DNA of 64,000 nucleotides from Thauera sp. JM12B12 (GTDB lineage Bacteria; Pseudomonadota; Gammaproteobacteria; Burkholderiales; Rhodocyclaceae). The stretch lies in contig NZ_CP154859.1 in assembly GCF_039614725.1 (NCBI RefSeq), forward strand, positions 2,542,001-2,606,000, read 5' to 3'. The notes under the pieces are model-generated. The model was not told where the DNA came from. It worked only from the letters and a program-made list of their open reading frames with translations, and searched no databases. Made by a program: the position numbers and the translations under genes. Shown in pieces: positions 37,303-46,255 of this stretch (position 1 is its first letter; every line of letters starts with the position of its first letter).

Positions 37303-38088
37303 ATGTGCCTCGTCGTCTTCGCGTGGCAGGTGCATGCCGACTATCCCCTGGTACTCGCCGCCAACCGCGACGAGTACTTCAAGCGGCCGGCGGCCCCTGC
37401 GCACTGGTGGACCGATGCGCCCGAGCTGCTCGCCGGGCGCGACCTCGAGGCCGGCGGCACGTGGATGGGCCTGAGCCGCAGCGGCCGGTTGGCCGCGCTC
37501 ACCAACTACCGTGACCCCAGCCGCCACCTGCCCGGCGCGCCCTCGCGGGGCGCACTGGTGCGCGCGGCCCTCGAGGACGACCGGCCGGCACACGAGAGCC
37601 TGCGCCAGCTCGGTGCGCGCTCGCAGGCCTATGCCGCGTTCAACCTGCTGGTCGGGGACGGCACGCACCTGGGGGTACTGGAAAGCACGACGGGCCAGGT
37701 GCGCGCGCTCGCACCCGGCGTCTATGGCCTGTCCAACCACCTGCTCGACACCCCCTGGCCGAAGCTGGTGAAAGCCCGCGCCGGGCTCGCCGCACACATC
37801 GCGCATCCGCCGGGTGGCGAGGAGACCCTCGTCGATGCCTTGCTCGGACTCATGCGCGACCCGGTCCCCGCCCCCGACCCGCACCTGCCCGACACCGGCG
37901 TGAGCCTGGAGTGGGAGCGCTGGCTCTCACCGGCCTTCATCCGCGCACCGGGCTACGGCACGCGCTGCACGAGCGTGGTGCTGCGCGACCGCGGCGCTCG
38001 CACGCGCCTCGTGGAATGGACCTGGGACGTGGACGGCGAACTGCTCAACCAGGTCGATCACCGCTTCACGGCGCGCGCGCCGGGCTGA
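37303..38088 (+). CDS. NRDE / TANGO2-family protein
   Basis: The 261-residue protein begins MCLVVFAWQ and has the family-defining AANRDEYFKRP at about residues 18-28, followed by GGTWMGLSRSGRLAALTNYR and YGLSNHLLDTPWPK. The N-terminal Cys2 and the NRDE motif suggest an Ntn-hydrolase fold. Eukaryotic TANGO2/HRG-9 is linked to Golgi organisation and haem trafficking; bacterial roles are unsettled. The start codon at 37303 places Cys at position 2 as in relatives. It is probably cotranscribed with ygfZ. Confidence 0.92.
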   Translation: MCLVVFAWQVHADYPLVLAANRDEYFKRPAAPAHWWTDAPELLAGRDLEAGGTWMGLSRSGRLAALTNYRDPSRHLPGAPSRGALVRAALEDDRPAHESLRQLGARSQAYAAFNLLVGDGTHLGVLESTTGQVRALAPGVYGLSNHLLDTPWPKLVKARAGLAAHIAHPPGGEETLVDALLGLMRDPVPAPDPHLPDTGVSLEWERWLSPAFIRAPGYGTRCTSVVLRDRGARTRLVEWTWDVDGELLNQVDHRFTARAPG

Positions 38089-38092
38089 GCCC

Positions 38093-38542
38093 TCACAGGC
38101 TGCGGCGCATCGTCCGATGCTCGATGCCGGCCTCCAGGAAGACCTCGCCACGCTCGACGAAGCCGAGGCGGCGATAGAAATCGAGTGCATGCACCTGCGC
38201 GTTGAGCACCACCTCGGTCAGCCCCTGGCGCACCGCCTCGGCCATCAGCGCCTGCAACACCGCAGCGCCGACCCCCGCGCCACGCAGCGCGGCGAGCACC
38301 GCCATGCGGCCGATGTGGCCGTCAGGCAGCAGGCGCCCGGTCGCCACCACGGACCCGCTTACGTCACGCGCGATCGCGTGACGACTGACCGCATCCATCG
38401 CGTCGCGCTCGATCGATTCCGGCACGCCCTGCTCGACCACGAAGACCGCGGTGCGCACCGGCAGCACCAGGGCCCGGGCGCGCGTCCAGTCGGCGACCTC
38501 CACGTCGACGCGGATCTGGCGCAACTCCCGATTCGCGCTCAT
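38093..38542 (-). CDS. GNAT-family N-acetyltransferase (ElaA/YjcF-like)
   Basis: The 149-residue acetyltransferase has the acetyl-CoA binding motif A in GRMAVLAALRGAGVGAAVLQALM (R/Q-x-x-G-x-G/A) and the C-terminal motif LNAQVHALDFYRRLGF. The N-terminal VRTAVFVVEQGVPESIERD is typical of the YjcF/ElaA subgroup. The acceptor is unknown. Its ATG overlaps the stop of the L,D-transpeptidase gene by 4 nt, which places it in the tadA-LDT-GNAT operon. Its stop lies 5 bp from the convergent TANGO2-like gene. Confidence 0.9.
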   Translation of the reverse strand: MSANRELRQIRVDVEVADWTRARALVLPVRTAVFVVEQGVPESIERDAMDAVSRHAIARDVSGSVVATGRLLPDGHIGRMAVLAALRGAGVGAAVLQALMAEAVRQGLTEVVLNAQVHALDFYRRLGFVERGEVFLEAGIEHRTMRRSL

Positions 38543-39018
38543 TCCACGATCTCCACCTGCGTCCCTACCGGCACAAGCTCGAACAGCTCGATGATGTCGC
38601 GGTTGCGCATGCGCACGCAGCCGTGCGAGCGCGGCGTCCCCATCGGCTGATCGTCGCCGGTGCCGTGGATGTAGATGTAGCGCCGCATCGAATCCACCCG
38701 CCCGCCGCGATTGCGGCCCGGCTCTTCGCCGCACAGCCACAGGATGCGCGTCAGCACCCAGTCGCGGCCGGGATGCGCGGCCGCGAAGGCCGTCGTCCAC
38801 ACCTCGCCGGTCGCACGCCGGGCGCGGAACACCGCACCGCTGGGCGCGCCGGCGCCGATCCTGGCACGGATGCGGTGGCGCCCGCGCGGCGTGCGGTAGC
38901 TGCCAATCTCCTCGCCAGCGCCGTTGGCGGCGGTCGACACTGCGTAGCGCCGGATGCAGGCGCCATCGTCACCGAAGACTGCCAGGGTCTGCCGGCCGAT
39001 ATCCACCTCGACGCGCAT
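38539..39018 (-). CDS. L,D-transpeptidase (YkuD domain)
   Basis: The 159-residue protein is one YkuD catalytic domain with HGTGDDQPMGTPRSHGCVRM, including the nucleophilic Cys in the SHGC motif. Such enzymes make 3-3 peptidoglycan cross-links or attach lipoproteins. No signal peptide is seen: the protein starts directly with the first beta strand (MRVEVDIGRQTLAVFG), and no longer start is visible because the tadA stop abuts the ATG. It may therefore act in the cytoplasm, be exported by another route or use another substrate. Confidence 0.88.
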   Translation of the reverse strand: MRVEVDIGRQTLAVFGDDGACIRRYAVSTAANGAGEEIGSYRTPRGRHRIRARIGAGAPSGAVFRARRATGEVWTTAFAAAHPGRDWVLTRILWLCGEEPGRNRGGRVDSMRRYIYIHGTGDDQPMGTPRSHGCVRMRNRDIIELFELVPVGTQVEIVE

Positions 39019-39516
<498 letters not shown>

Positions 39517-39620
39517 GCCCGAACGCTGCCGTGGCCGCGGCCGGCTCTGCGTCGGGCGAGGCCACGACCCACTCGCGCGCGCGCAGCCCGTCAGCCTGTC
39601 GCGCGACGCGCCGCTTGGGC

Positions 39621-39626
39621 TAGAAT
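39621..39626 (+). promoter_or_regulatory. Candidate -10 box of xpt
   Basis: TAGAAT within GGGCTAGAATCC (39617-39628), 51 bp before the xpt ATG. The matching 12-mer in opposite orientation serves tadA. No strong -35 is visible. Confidence 0.5.
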
Positions 39627-39637
39627 CCGCGCGACCT

Positions 39638-39660
39638 GCCCCCGGCCCAGGGGGCGTTTT
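39638..39660 (+). terminator. Hairpin and T-rich tract in the xpt leader (possible attenuator)
   Basis: GCCCCC (39638-39643) pairs with GGGGGC (39650-39655) over a 6-nt loop, followed by GTTTTCGTTT. It lies between the -10 box and the ATG of xpt, so it would form at the very start of the transcript. It could end transcription early, protect the 5' end or mark the end of an unseen transcript. Confidence 0.5.
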
Positions 39661-39677
39661 CGTTTACGGACTTGCGC

Positions 39678-40280
39678 ATGAACGTCGATCCCTCCCTGAT
39701 CCGCCCCTACGCCCCGCTGGTGCGACGCATCGAAGCCGAAGCCACGGTCATCGGCGACCAGATCCTGAAGATCGATCATTTCCTGAACCACCGCATCGAA
39801 CCCAGCTTCATCACCGAGATGGGCCAGGAGCTCGCCCGCCGCCTGGCGGCGTTCGATCCCACCGTCGTGCTCACCGCCGAGGCGAGCGGCATCGCCCCCG
39901 GTCTCGTCGTCGCCCAGGCGCTCGACGTGCCGCTGGTATACGCCAAGAAATACGCCCCGCAGGTGGAGTCTCCCGCGATCGCGAGGGTGATTCCGTCGCC
40001 GACCAAGGGGGGTGAGACCAAGCTCGTGCTGTCGCAGCGCTACATCGTGCCGACCGACCGCGTCGTCATCGTGGACGATTTCCTTTCCAACGGCCGTACC
40101 GCGGTCGCACTCGTGGAAATGGCACGCGAGGCGGGGGCGACCGTGTTGTGCGCCAGCTTCATCGTGGAAAAGCGCTTCAAGAAGGGCCATGCCGCCATCG
40201 AGGCCTTGGGCGTGCCCGTCTCCACACTGGCCCAGGTCGAGGCACTCGAGAACGGCCGCGTGCAGCTCACCCAGCCCTGA
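39678..40280 (+). CDS. xpt: Xanthine phosphoribosyltransferase
   Basis: The 200-residue enzyme salvages xanthine (and guanine) to the nucleotide using PRPP. The PRPP loop VVIVDDFLSNGRTA (about residues 126-139), the N-terminal ILKIDHFLNHRIEP and AEASGIAPGLVVAQAL match the Xpt/Bacillus type rather than E. coli Gpt. A hairpin with a T-rich tract lies in its short leader. No purine riboswitch of the known type fits in the gap. It diverges from tadA. Confidence 0.93.
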   Translation: MNVDPSLIRPYAPLVRRIEAEATVIGDQILKIDHFLNHRIEPSFITEMGQELARRLAAFDPTVVLTAEASGIAPGLVVAQALDVPLVYAKKYAPQVESPAIARVIPSPTKGGETKLVLSQRYIVPTDRVVIVDDFLSNGRTAVALVEMAREAGATVLCASFIVEKRFKKGHAAIEALGVPVSTLAQVEALENGRVQLTQP

Positions 40281-40364
40281 ACCTGCGCGCGAACGTGGGA
40301 TTTGCACGCGCAGCGGACGGCGCGCCTGCTTAGACTGGACGCCTCGAAACAGGGGGTACCGAAC

Positions 40365-41225
40365 ATGGAAGCGTTCCAGGCGCAAACCGAGGCCTTTGCC
40401 GAGCAGGTCGAACAGGAGCTGCGTGACGGCACGCTGAGCTTCCCGACCGTCTTCGACCTCTCCCTGCGCATCAAGCGGCTGGCGGACGATCCCGACAGCT
40501 CGCTCGCCGACATCGCCAATGTCGTGCGCGCCGAACCCCTGCTTGCGGCCAAGGCCATCCGCATGGCCAACACCTTGTCGATGAACCCGTATCGCGGCGA
40601 GATCGACAGCCTCAAGGACGCGATCGGCCGCATCGGCCTGTCGACGCTGCGCTGCCTCGCCTTCGCGGTCGCGGCCGAGCAACTCGCGCGCGACCACCGC
40701 TCGCGCCAGATGCGACTGATCGCGACCGGACTGTGGATGCACGCGATCGACGTCGCGGCCTGGTCTTTCGCCCTTGCGCGCGCGCTCGACCGCCCCAACC
40801 CGGACGGAGCGATGCTCGCCGGCCTCATGCTCGACATCGGCCAGTTCTACCTGCTCGCCCGTGCCGCCCGCTATCCAGCGCTCGAAGGCGACTTGCCGCG
40901 CTTTGCCGAGCTGGTTGCGCTCTGGGATGAACCCGTGCGCACCGCGGTGCTCGAGACCTTCGACCTCCCCGACAGCATCATCGAGGCGTGCACCGCCGAC
41001 CCCACCGCGCGCACCGAATGGCCCCCGGAATCGATGAGTGACATCGTATTCCTCGCCACCCTCGCCGCCGAGGCGCCGAACCCCTTCGATTCGCTGCTCG
41101 GGGTCGAGCGTCGGCCCGGCCTGCTCGAGGCCAGCCTGGGCGGACTCGAGCGCGAGGCCTTCCAGGGCCTGCTCGACGCCGCGCGCACCACACGGCACGA
41201 ACTCATCGCAGCCGCCTGCGACTGA
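40365..41225 (+). CDS. HDOD-domain protein
   Basis: The 286-residue protein contains an HDOD domain (about residues 20-230), with FPTVFDLSLRIKRLADDPDSSLADIANVV and IRMANTLSMNPYRGEIDSLKDAIGRIGLSTLR. This is an HD-like fold that lacks the catalytic His-Asp pairs. HDOD proteins are usually signalling adaptors for stress, biofilm or motility pathways. No receiver, EAL or kinase domain is attached, and no signalling gene is adjacent. ATG 40365 was chosen because conservation starts soon after; TTAGACT lies about 35 bp upstream. Confidence 0.85.
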   Translation: MEAFQAQTEAFAEQVEQELRDGTLSFPTVFDLSLRIKRLADDPDSSLADIANVVRAEPLLAAKAIRMANTLSMNPYRGEIDSLKDAIGRIGLSTLRCLAFAVAAEQLARDHRSRQMRLIATGLWMHAIDVAAWSFALARALDRPNPDGAMLAGLMLDIGQFYLLARAARYPALEGDLPRFAELVALWDEPVRTAVLETFDLPDSIIEACTADPTARTEWPPESMSDIVFLATLAAEAPNPFDSLLGVERRPGLLEASLGGLEREAFQGLLDAARTTRHELIAAACD

Positions 41226-41295
41226 GTCGCCGCACGGCGGCGATCGCCGCCGCCACTGGCCTCGCACCGCGCACGCCGGGTCCGTCCCGTGTCGG

Positions 41296-42246
41296 TCAAT
41301 CCTCCACGTCGAGCAGTGCCCGGCGGAGCGTCCGCGCGCACAGCTCGACCGCCTGCTGCGCCTCCGGGAAGACCTTGCCGAGCGTCAGGAAGCCATGCAC
41401 CACACCGGGAAAGGCGTGGTAGGTGACCTCGCCGCCCTCGGCCGCGACCCGGGCGGCGAAGGCCTCGCAGTCATCGACCAGCGGGTCGAACTCGGCGCCG
41501 ATCACGAGCATCGGCGGCAGGCCGGCGAGCGAAGCGGCCCGCATCGGTGAGGCCCGCCAGTCCTCGGTATCGCCCTCCGGGAGATAGCGCTCGAAGAACC
41601 AGTGCAGCGTCTCGCGATCGAGAAAGTAGCCATCGGCGTAGCGGTCGCGCGATGCGCGCGTACTCACGATCTCGGTGCTCGGATACACCAGCATCAGGAA
41701 GCGCGGCTGCGCTTCCTCGCCCCGCAGCGCGAGCGCGGTGACGATGGACAGGTTGCCGCCTGCGCTGTCCCCGCCGAGCGCGATCCGCTCCCGGTCGATG
41801 GCGAGCAGGTCTGCGTGGTCGGTCGCCCAAGCGAAGGCAAAGCGCGCATCCTCGGTCGCCGCGGGAAACGGGTGCTCCGGGGCAAGCCGATACTCCACCG
41901 ACAGGACCGCGCAGCCCGAGGCATTGGCGAGTTGGCGACAGAGCACGTCATAGCTCGGCACGTCGCCCACGCACCAGCCCCCACCATGGAAGTAGATCAA
42001 CAGCGGCAGGATCTCGTCGGCATGACTTTGCAGCGGTCGATAAAGACGGGCGAGCAATGCCGAACCGTCGGGACGCCCCATCGGCACCTCGACGGTCGCA
42101 GCGACCGCGGGCGGCTCCGGGCGAAAGGCGAACTGCAGCTTGTGGAAGGAATGCCGGGCCTGCGCTTCGGACAGGTGGTGAAAGCGCGGCGCGCCGACAC
42201 GGTACGCCATGTCGAGCAGGGAGCGGGCTTGAGGGGTCAGGGGCAT
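41296..42246 (-). CDS. Alpha/beta hydrolase, hormone-sensitive-lipase-type esterase
   Basis: The 316-residue esterase has the HSL-family oxyanion motif YFHGGGW, the nucleophile elbow GDSAGGN, the acid in GAEFDPLVDD and the catalytic His in FPGVVHGFL. Family IV bacterial esterases hydrolyse short acyl esters. No signal peptide is seen. It stands alone between the HDOD and ppk2 genes. On the minus strand TAGAAT at 42309-42314 is a candidate -10 about 63 bp upstream. Confidence 0.92.
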   Translation of the reverse strand: MPLTPQARSLLDMAYRVGAPRFHHLSEAQARHSFHKLQFAFRPEPPAVAATVEVPMGRPDGSALLARLYRPLQSHADEILPLLIYFHGGGWCVGDVPSYDVLCRQLANASGCAVLSVEYRLAPEHPFPAATEDARFAFAWATDHADLLAIDRERIALGGDSAGGNLSIVTALALRGEEAQPRFLMLVYPSTEIVSTRASRDRYADGYFLDRETLHWFFERYLPEGDTEDWRASPMRAASLAGLPPMLVIGAEFDPLVDDCEAFAARVAAEGGEVTYHAFPGVVHGFLTLGKVFPEAQQAVELCARTLRRALLDVED

Positions 42247-42415
42247 GAATGCGGGGAGCCGGGAACCGGGCCGTCAAAGGCCTTCGGCATGTGTTTGGAC
42301 GGGTCGCAATTCTAGCGGTCCTCGCGGCGGCGGCGTGCGCCGATCATTCGCGCCAGCACGGGCAATAACCCCTTCGATTGTGTGCCAATCCACAGCGCAG
42401 CGCCTTGCGCAGGAT

Positions 42416-42421
42416 TAGAAT
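42416..42421 (+). promoter_or_regulatory. Candidate -10 box of ppk2
   Basis: TAGAAT lies 25 bp before the ppk2 ATG, followed by GAGGAAGAGC as the ribosome-binding site. No clear -35 is present. Confidence 0.45.
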
Positions 42422-42445
42422 GCATCGAAACAGAGGAGGAAGAGC

Positions 42446-43648
42446 ATGAGCAAGACCGAAGACTCCAAGATCGACGCCACCGCCGAGCGCGCGGAAGCGC
42501 CGGCAGCCCGGAAACCCGCTGCAGCCAGGAAGCCGGCGACCGCGAAGAAGGCCGTCCGGCCGTCACGTGCGGGCGACACCGCTCCCGACCTGAGCGCCGC
42601 CGGTATCGAGCGGTTCGAGGTCGAGGAAGCGATCTCCGCCGCAGAAGACTCCAAGCTGGTCGCCATCAGCGACATCCTCAAGACCGAAGTCGCGCGCGAC
42701 GCCCGCGGCGCCTCGCGTGCGCTCGAGGCGATTCTGGCGGGCGCTTCGCCGGACGACATCCACATGCTGCGCCGCGCGCTCATGCGTGCCGACAGCACGC
42801 CGGCCGCGGCCGAGACCAATCCGGACGACGAGCTGTCGCCCGACTGGCGCCAGGGCGGCTACCCCTACCGCAACCTGATGTCGCGCAAGGCCTACGAGAA
42901 GCAGAAGTACCGACTGCAGGTCGAGCTGCTCAAGCTGCAGGCCTGGGTCAAGGACACCGGGCAACGCGTGGTGATCCTGTTCGAGGGCCGCGATGCCGCC
43001 GGCAAGGGCGGCACCATCAAGCGCTTCATGGAGCACCTCAACCCGCGCGGCGCGCGCGTGGTGGCGCTGGAGAAGCCCTCCGAGATCGAACGCGGCCAGT
43101 GGTACTTCCAGCGCTACATCCAGCACCTGCCCACAGCGGGGGAAATCGCCCTCTTCGACCGCTCCTGGTACAACCGCGCAGGCGTCGAACGCGTGATGGG
43201 CTTCTGCACCAACGACGAGTACAACGAGTTCATGCGCCAGGTTCCGGAGTTCGAGCGCAACCTGGTGCGCAGCGGCATCCACGTGATCAAGTTCTGGTTC
43301 TCGGTCAGCCGGGAGGAACAGCGGCGCCGCTTCAAGGAACGCGAGTCGCATCCGCTCAAGCAATGGAAGCTGTCGCCGATCGACCTCGCCTCGCTCGACA
43401 AGTGGGACGACTACACCAAGGCCAAGGAGGCGATGTTCTTCTACACCGACACCGCCGACTCGCCGTGGACGGTGGTCAAGTCCGACTGCAAGAAGCGCGC
43501 GCGCCTCAACGCCCTGCGCTACGTGCTGCACAAGCTGCCCTACACGAACAAGGACATCGAGCGCATCGGCCCGCTCGACCCGCTGCTGGTCGGGCGCGCC
43601 AACGTGGTCTACGAGCGCGGCGAGAAGGACGCGGTACCGCTGCTGTAA
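42446..43648 (+). CDS. ppk2: Polyphosphate kinase 2
   Basis: The 400-residue protein has a PPK2 domain (about residues 140-375) with Walker A EGRDAAGKGGTIKRF, EIALFDRSWYNRAGVERVMGF (Walker B and lid) and KFWFSVSREEQRRRF. PPK2 enzymes phosphorylate nucleotides from polyphosphate or make polyphosphate from GTP/ATP. The first 45 residues are an Ala/Lys/Pro/Arg stretch resembling histone H1 and PhaM tails (repeats of the AARKPA/ATAKKA type), absent from minimal PPK2. The tail might bind DNA or polyphosphate. A second acidic/helical stretch (about 50-130) links it to the kinase. Confidence 0.92.
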   Translation: MSKTEDSKIDATAERAEAPAARKPAAARKPATAKKAVRPSRAGDTAPDLSAAGIERFEVEEAISAAEDSKLVAISDILKTEVARDARGASRALEAILAGASPDDIHMLRRALMRADSTPAAAETNPDDELSPDWRQGGYPYRNLMSRKAYEKQKYRLQVELLKLQAWVKDTGQRVVILFEGRDAAGKGGTIKRFMEHLNPRGARVVALEKPSEIERGQWYFQRYIQHLPTAGEIALFDRSWYNRAGVERVMGFCTNDEYNEFMRQVPEFERNLVRSGIHVIKFWFSVSREEQRRRFKERESHPLKQWKLSPIDLASLDKWDDYTKAKEAMFFYTDTADSPWTVVKSDCKKRARLNALRYVLHKLPYTNKDIERIGPLDPLLVGRANVVYERGEKDAVPLL

Positions 43649-43809
43649 TTGAACGCAGCGCCACATGAGGCACTTTTTTCGCATCAGTTTACCCGCCGCT
43701 GTGAGCAGACGTAAGCGGGCGTGCGACGGGCGCCGTCCGATGGTCTAGTGTGGCCTCATCCCGCCCGGTCAGGGCCGGGATCCGAACCACAGTCGGGAGG
43801 AGGAACGAG

Positions 43810-44412
43810 ATGACCAGACTCGATGGGACCACCCTGAGGGCGCTCGCGCTCGCCGGTTCGCTGCTCGCGACACCGGTGTTCGCCGAAAAGCCCGCGCATG
43901 CGGGCGGTGGAAAGCCCGAGCGCATGCAGGACGAACGCGGCCCGGGCGCAAGGACGGATCGTCGCGACGACCACCGCAACGGGGCCCAGGGCAACGACGC
44001 GCGCGAGCACCGCAAGGATCCCGATCGTGGCGACAGCCGCGATCGCGACCGGAATGGAGATCGTGAGCGCAACCAGCGCGACGTCGCCCCGCGCGCGGGC
44101 AACTACTTCACCGAGCGCCACCGCGAAGTCGTACGCAGCTATTACGGCGAACGTTACCGCAGCGGCAGCTGCCCGCCGGGCCTGGCCAGGAAGGACAACG
44201 GATGCATGCCGCCGGGCCTGGCCAAGCAATGGCGGATCGGCTATCCCCTGCCGCGCGATCTCATCTACTACGACGCGCCAGGCGAGATCGTGCTGCGACT
44301 CGGCCTCCCGCCGGAAGGTCACCGCTATGTGCGCGTGGCCGCCGACATCCTGCTGATTGCGGTGGGCACCGGCCTGGTGGTCGACGCGATCGAGGACCTC
44401 AACCGCATGTGA
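43810..44412 (+). CDS. CigR-like / RcnB-like exported basic-acidic protein
   Basis: The 200-residue protein has a signal peptide (RALALAGSLLATPVFAEKP), then about 75 residues dominated by Arg, Asp, Gly, Asn and His. A C-terminal region follows with two CPPGLA/MPPGLAK motifs and LPRDLIYYDAPGEIVLRLG. The PPG-repeat C-terminus matches the CigR/RcnB-like family; Salmonella CigR is an antivirulence effector, while most relatives are of unknown function. A GGGAGGAGGAACGAG ribosome site precedes ATG 43810. The 160-bp gap upstream holds a weak T6-ended hairpin after ppk2. Confidence 0.78.
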   Translation: MTRLDGTTLRALALAGSLLATPVFAEKPAHAGGGKPERMQDERGPGARTDRRDDHRNGAQGNDAREHRKDPDRGDSRDRDRNGDRERNQRDVAPRAGNYFTERHREVVRSYYGERYRSGSCPPGLARKDNGCMPPGLAKQWRIGYPLPRDLIYYDAPGEIVLRLGLPPEGHRYVRVAADILLIAVGTGLVVDAIEDLNRM

Positions 44413-44474
44413 GCAGCGCTGCTCGCCTTGCGGCGGGCGCTAAAGTTTCCGGATCGCGCGCCGTTCACCGACGC

Positions 44475-44657
44475 ATGACGCGCTCTGGAACGCAGGATGC
44501 CTCCCAACGCCGGCCCCGCCCCTCTAACGAGGCGCGGGGCCTTGCTTCGAGCCGCCTGGCGTGGGCCGCCTTCCTGCTCTGGATCGCCTACAGCGCCGCG
44601 CTGCTGGGCTGGCACGCCCTCGACGCTCCGCCCGCCGATGCCTGCATCGTGCGCTGA
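44475..44657 (+). CDS. Small single-pass membrane protein, hypothetical
   Basis: A 60-residue open frame begins at ATG 44475 with a polar, basic N-terminus (about 28 residues). One clear transmembrane helix follows (AWAAFLLWIAYSAALLGWHAL), then a short acidic tail ending DACIVR. It lies between the CigR-like gene and the chemoreceptor, 34 bp before the latter. No family is recognised. A tract of hydrophobic codons this long would be unusual for chance, but the call is tentative. Confidence 0.45.
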   Translation: MTRSGTQDASQRRPRPSNEARGLASSRLAWAAFLLWIAYSAALLGWHALDAPPADACIVR

Positions 44658-44691
44658 CCCCCAAGCACTGCCGTAGAAACAGGAATCCCAC

Positions 44692-46194
44692 ATGTCCAGG
44701 CCCCACGCCTCCACAGACGCCCTGCATGATTTCCGTGCCGCAGCCGACCGCCTGATGCTCGCCTTCCTCGGCGTGCATTTCGTCCTCACCCTGGGCATCG
44801 CGGCCTACACCGACACCTGGGCGATCGCCCTCGCCGTCGGTCTGCCGGCACTGCTCGTACCGGGCGCCCTGGCTGCGGCCGGCGCGGGCACGCTGCTCTC
44901 GCGCCTGGCGATCGCGGCCGCCTTCATGGTGTTCTCCGCGCTCACGATCCAGCAGTTCGGTGGCGCGATCGAGGCCCACTTCGGCATCTTCGTCCTGCTC
45001 GCCTTCCTGCTCTACTACCGCGACTGGCGACCGATCCTGCTCGCCGCCGTGCTGATCGCGGCCCACCATCTCGCCTTCAACTACCTGCAGGCGCTCAACT
45101 GGGGCGTGGTGGTGTTCTCCGACGGCGCCTCGCTCGCGCGCGTGCTGGTGCATGCAGCCTACGTCGTCGTCCAGGCCGGCATGCTGATGTACATGGCGCT
45201 GCGCCTCGAACAGGAGGCGCAGGTGTCGGCGCGGGTCGGCCAGCTCGCCGCACGCATCGGCGAGGGCGACCTGCGCACGCTCGACGAGCGCGACGACGAC
45301 TCGGGCCTGCTGCGCTCGGTGATCGACATGCAGGCCAAGCTCGCGGCAACCCTCCAGGGCTTCAGCCGCGAGGCGCAGTCGATCGCCACCAGCGCGCAGG
45401 CGCTCGACCACCATTCGGGCGTCGCAGCCGAACACATGCGCCAGCAGCGCACCGCAACCAGCGACATCGCAACCGCGGTCGACGGGCTCACCGGCGAGAT
45501 GGCCCGCCTCGCGTCCGACGCCGAGCAGGCGCGCACGCTCGCGGCGGACTCGGGGGCGTCGGCGCGCACCGGCGCGCGCATCGTGCAGGCGGCGATCGAC
45601 GAGATCACCGGCATCGCCGGCACCATCCAGCACTCGGCAGACAGCGTCGACGAGCTCGGCAACCAGTCCGACCGCGTCGCCGAAGTCGTCAGCCTGATCA
45701 AGGACATCGCGGGCCAGACCAACCTGCTCGCGCTCAACGCCGCCATCGAGGCCGCGCGCGCAGGCGAACAGGGGCGCGGCTTCGCCGTCGTCGCCGACGA
45801 GGTTCGCAAGCTCGCCGAGCGCACCTCGGCCGCGACCGAAGAGATCTCCGGCATGATCGACGACATTCAGGCAAGCAAGACGCAGGCGCTGGCGAACATC
45901 GAGTCAGCCGTCGCCCGGGTCGGCAAGGGCACCGAGCTCGCCGCCGAGGCGGGCGCCTCGATCGCGCGCATCACCGAGGACGCGTGCCGGGTCGAGCAGG
46001 TGTTCGGGGCGATCGCCTCGAGCCTGGTCGAGCAGAGCACGGCCGCGCGCCAGATCGCGGCCGCGGTCGAGTCGGTGGCGAGCCTCGCGGACGAGACCGA
46101 GCACTCCGCGCGCGTCGTCGCCGGCGAGGTCGACACCCTCGATCGCACCGCGCGCGAGCTGTCGCAGGCGGTGCGCAGCTTCCGCCTCGCCTGA
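44692..46194 (+). CDS. Methyl-accepting chemotaxis protein with polytopic membrane sensor
   Basis: The 500-residue chemoreceptor has about six transmembrane helices in residues 22-175 and no large periplasmic domain, so it probably senses through the membrane or from the cytoplasm. A conserved HHLAFNYLQ segment precedes the last helices. A HAMP-like region (about 176-230) leads to the signalling domain, whose tip is [38 protein letters not shown] split across about residues 343-380. No CheB/CheR pentapeptide tether is seen. No che genes are nearby. Confidence 0.92.
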   Translation: MSRPHASTDALHDFRAAADRLMLAFLGVHFVLTLGIAAYTDTWAIALAVGLPALLVPGALAAAGAGTLLSRLAIAAAFMVFSALTIQQFGGAIEAHFGIFVLLAFLLYYRDWRPILLAAVLIAAHHLAFNYLQALNWGVVVFSDGASLARVLVHAAYVVVQAGMLMYMALRLEQEAQVSARVGQLAARIGEGDLRTLDERDDDSGLLRSVIDMQAKLAATLQGFSREAQSIATSAQALDHHSGVAAEHMRQQRTATSDIATAVDGLTGEMARLASDAEQARTLAADSGASARTGARIVQAAIDEITGIAGTIQHSADSVDELGNQSDRVAEVVSLIKDIAGQTNLLALNAAIEAARAGEQGRGFAVVADEVRKLAERTSAATEEISGMIDDIQASKTQALANIESAVARVGKGTELAAEAGASIARITEDACRVEQVFGAIASSLVEQSTAARQIAAAVESVASLADETEHSARVVAGEVDTLDRTARELSQAVRSFRLA

Positions 46195-46255
46195 GGCGCG
46201 CGAACCGGCCGCGCCGACCGTGGTCTATCCGGCACCCCAGAGCGGAGACCCGATC

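Noticed and set aside
41236..41251. GGCGGCG-ATCGCCGCC-type 16-bp palindrome after the HDOD gene
   Set aside because: Perfect but short GC palindromes are expected by chance at this base composition, and there is no T run or second copy nearby.
43649..43720. Possible terminator after ppk2 (GCC...GGC followed by six T)
   Set aside because: The stem is only about three base pairs, so a stable hairpin is doubtful despite the T run.
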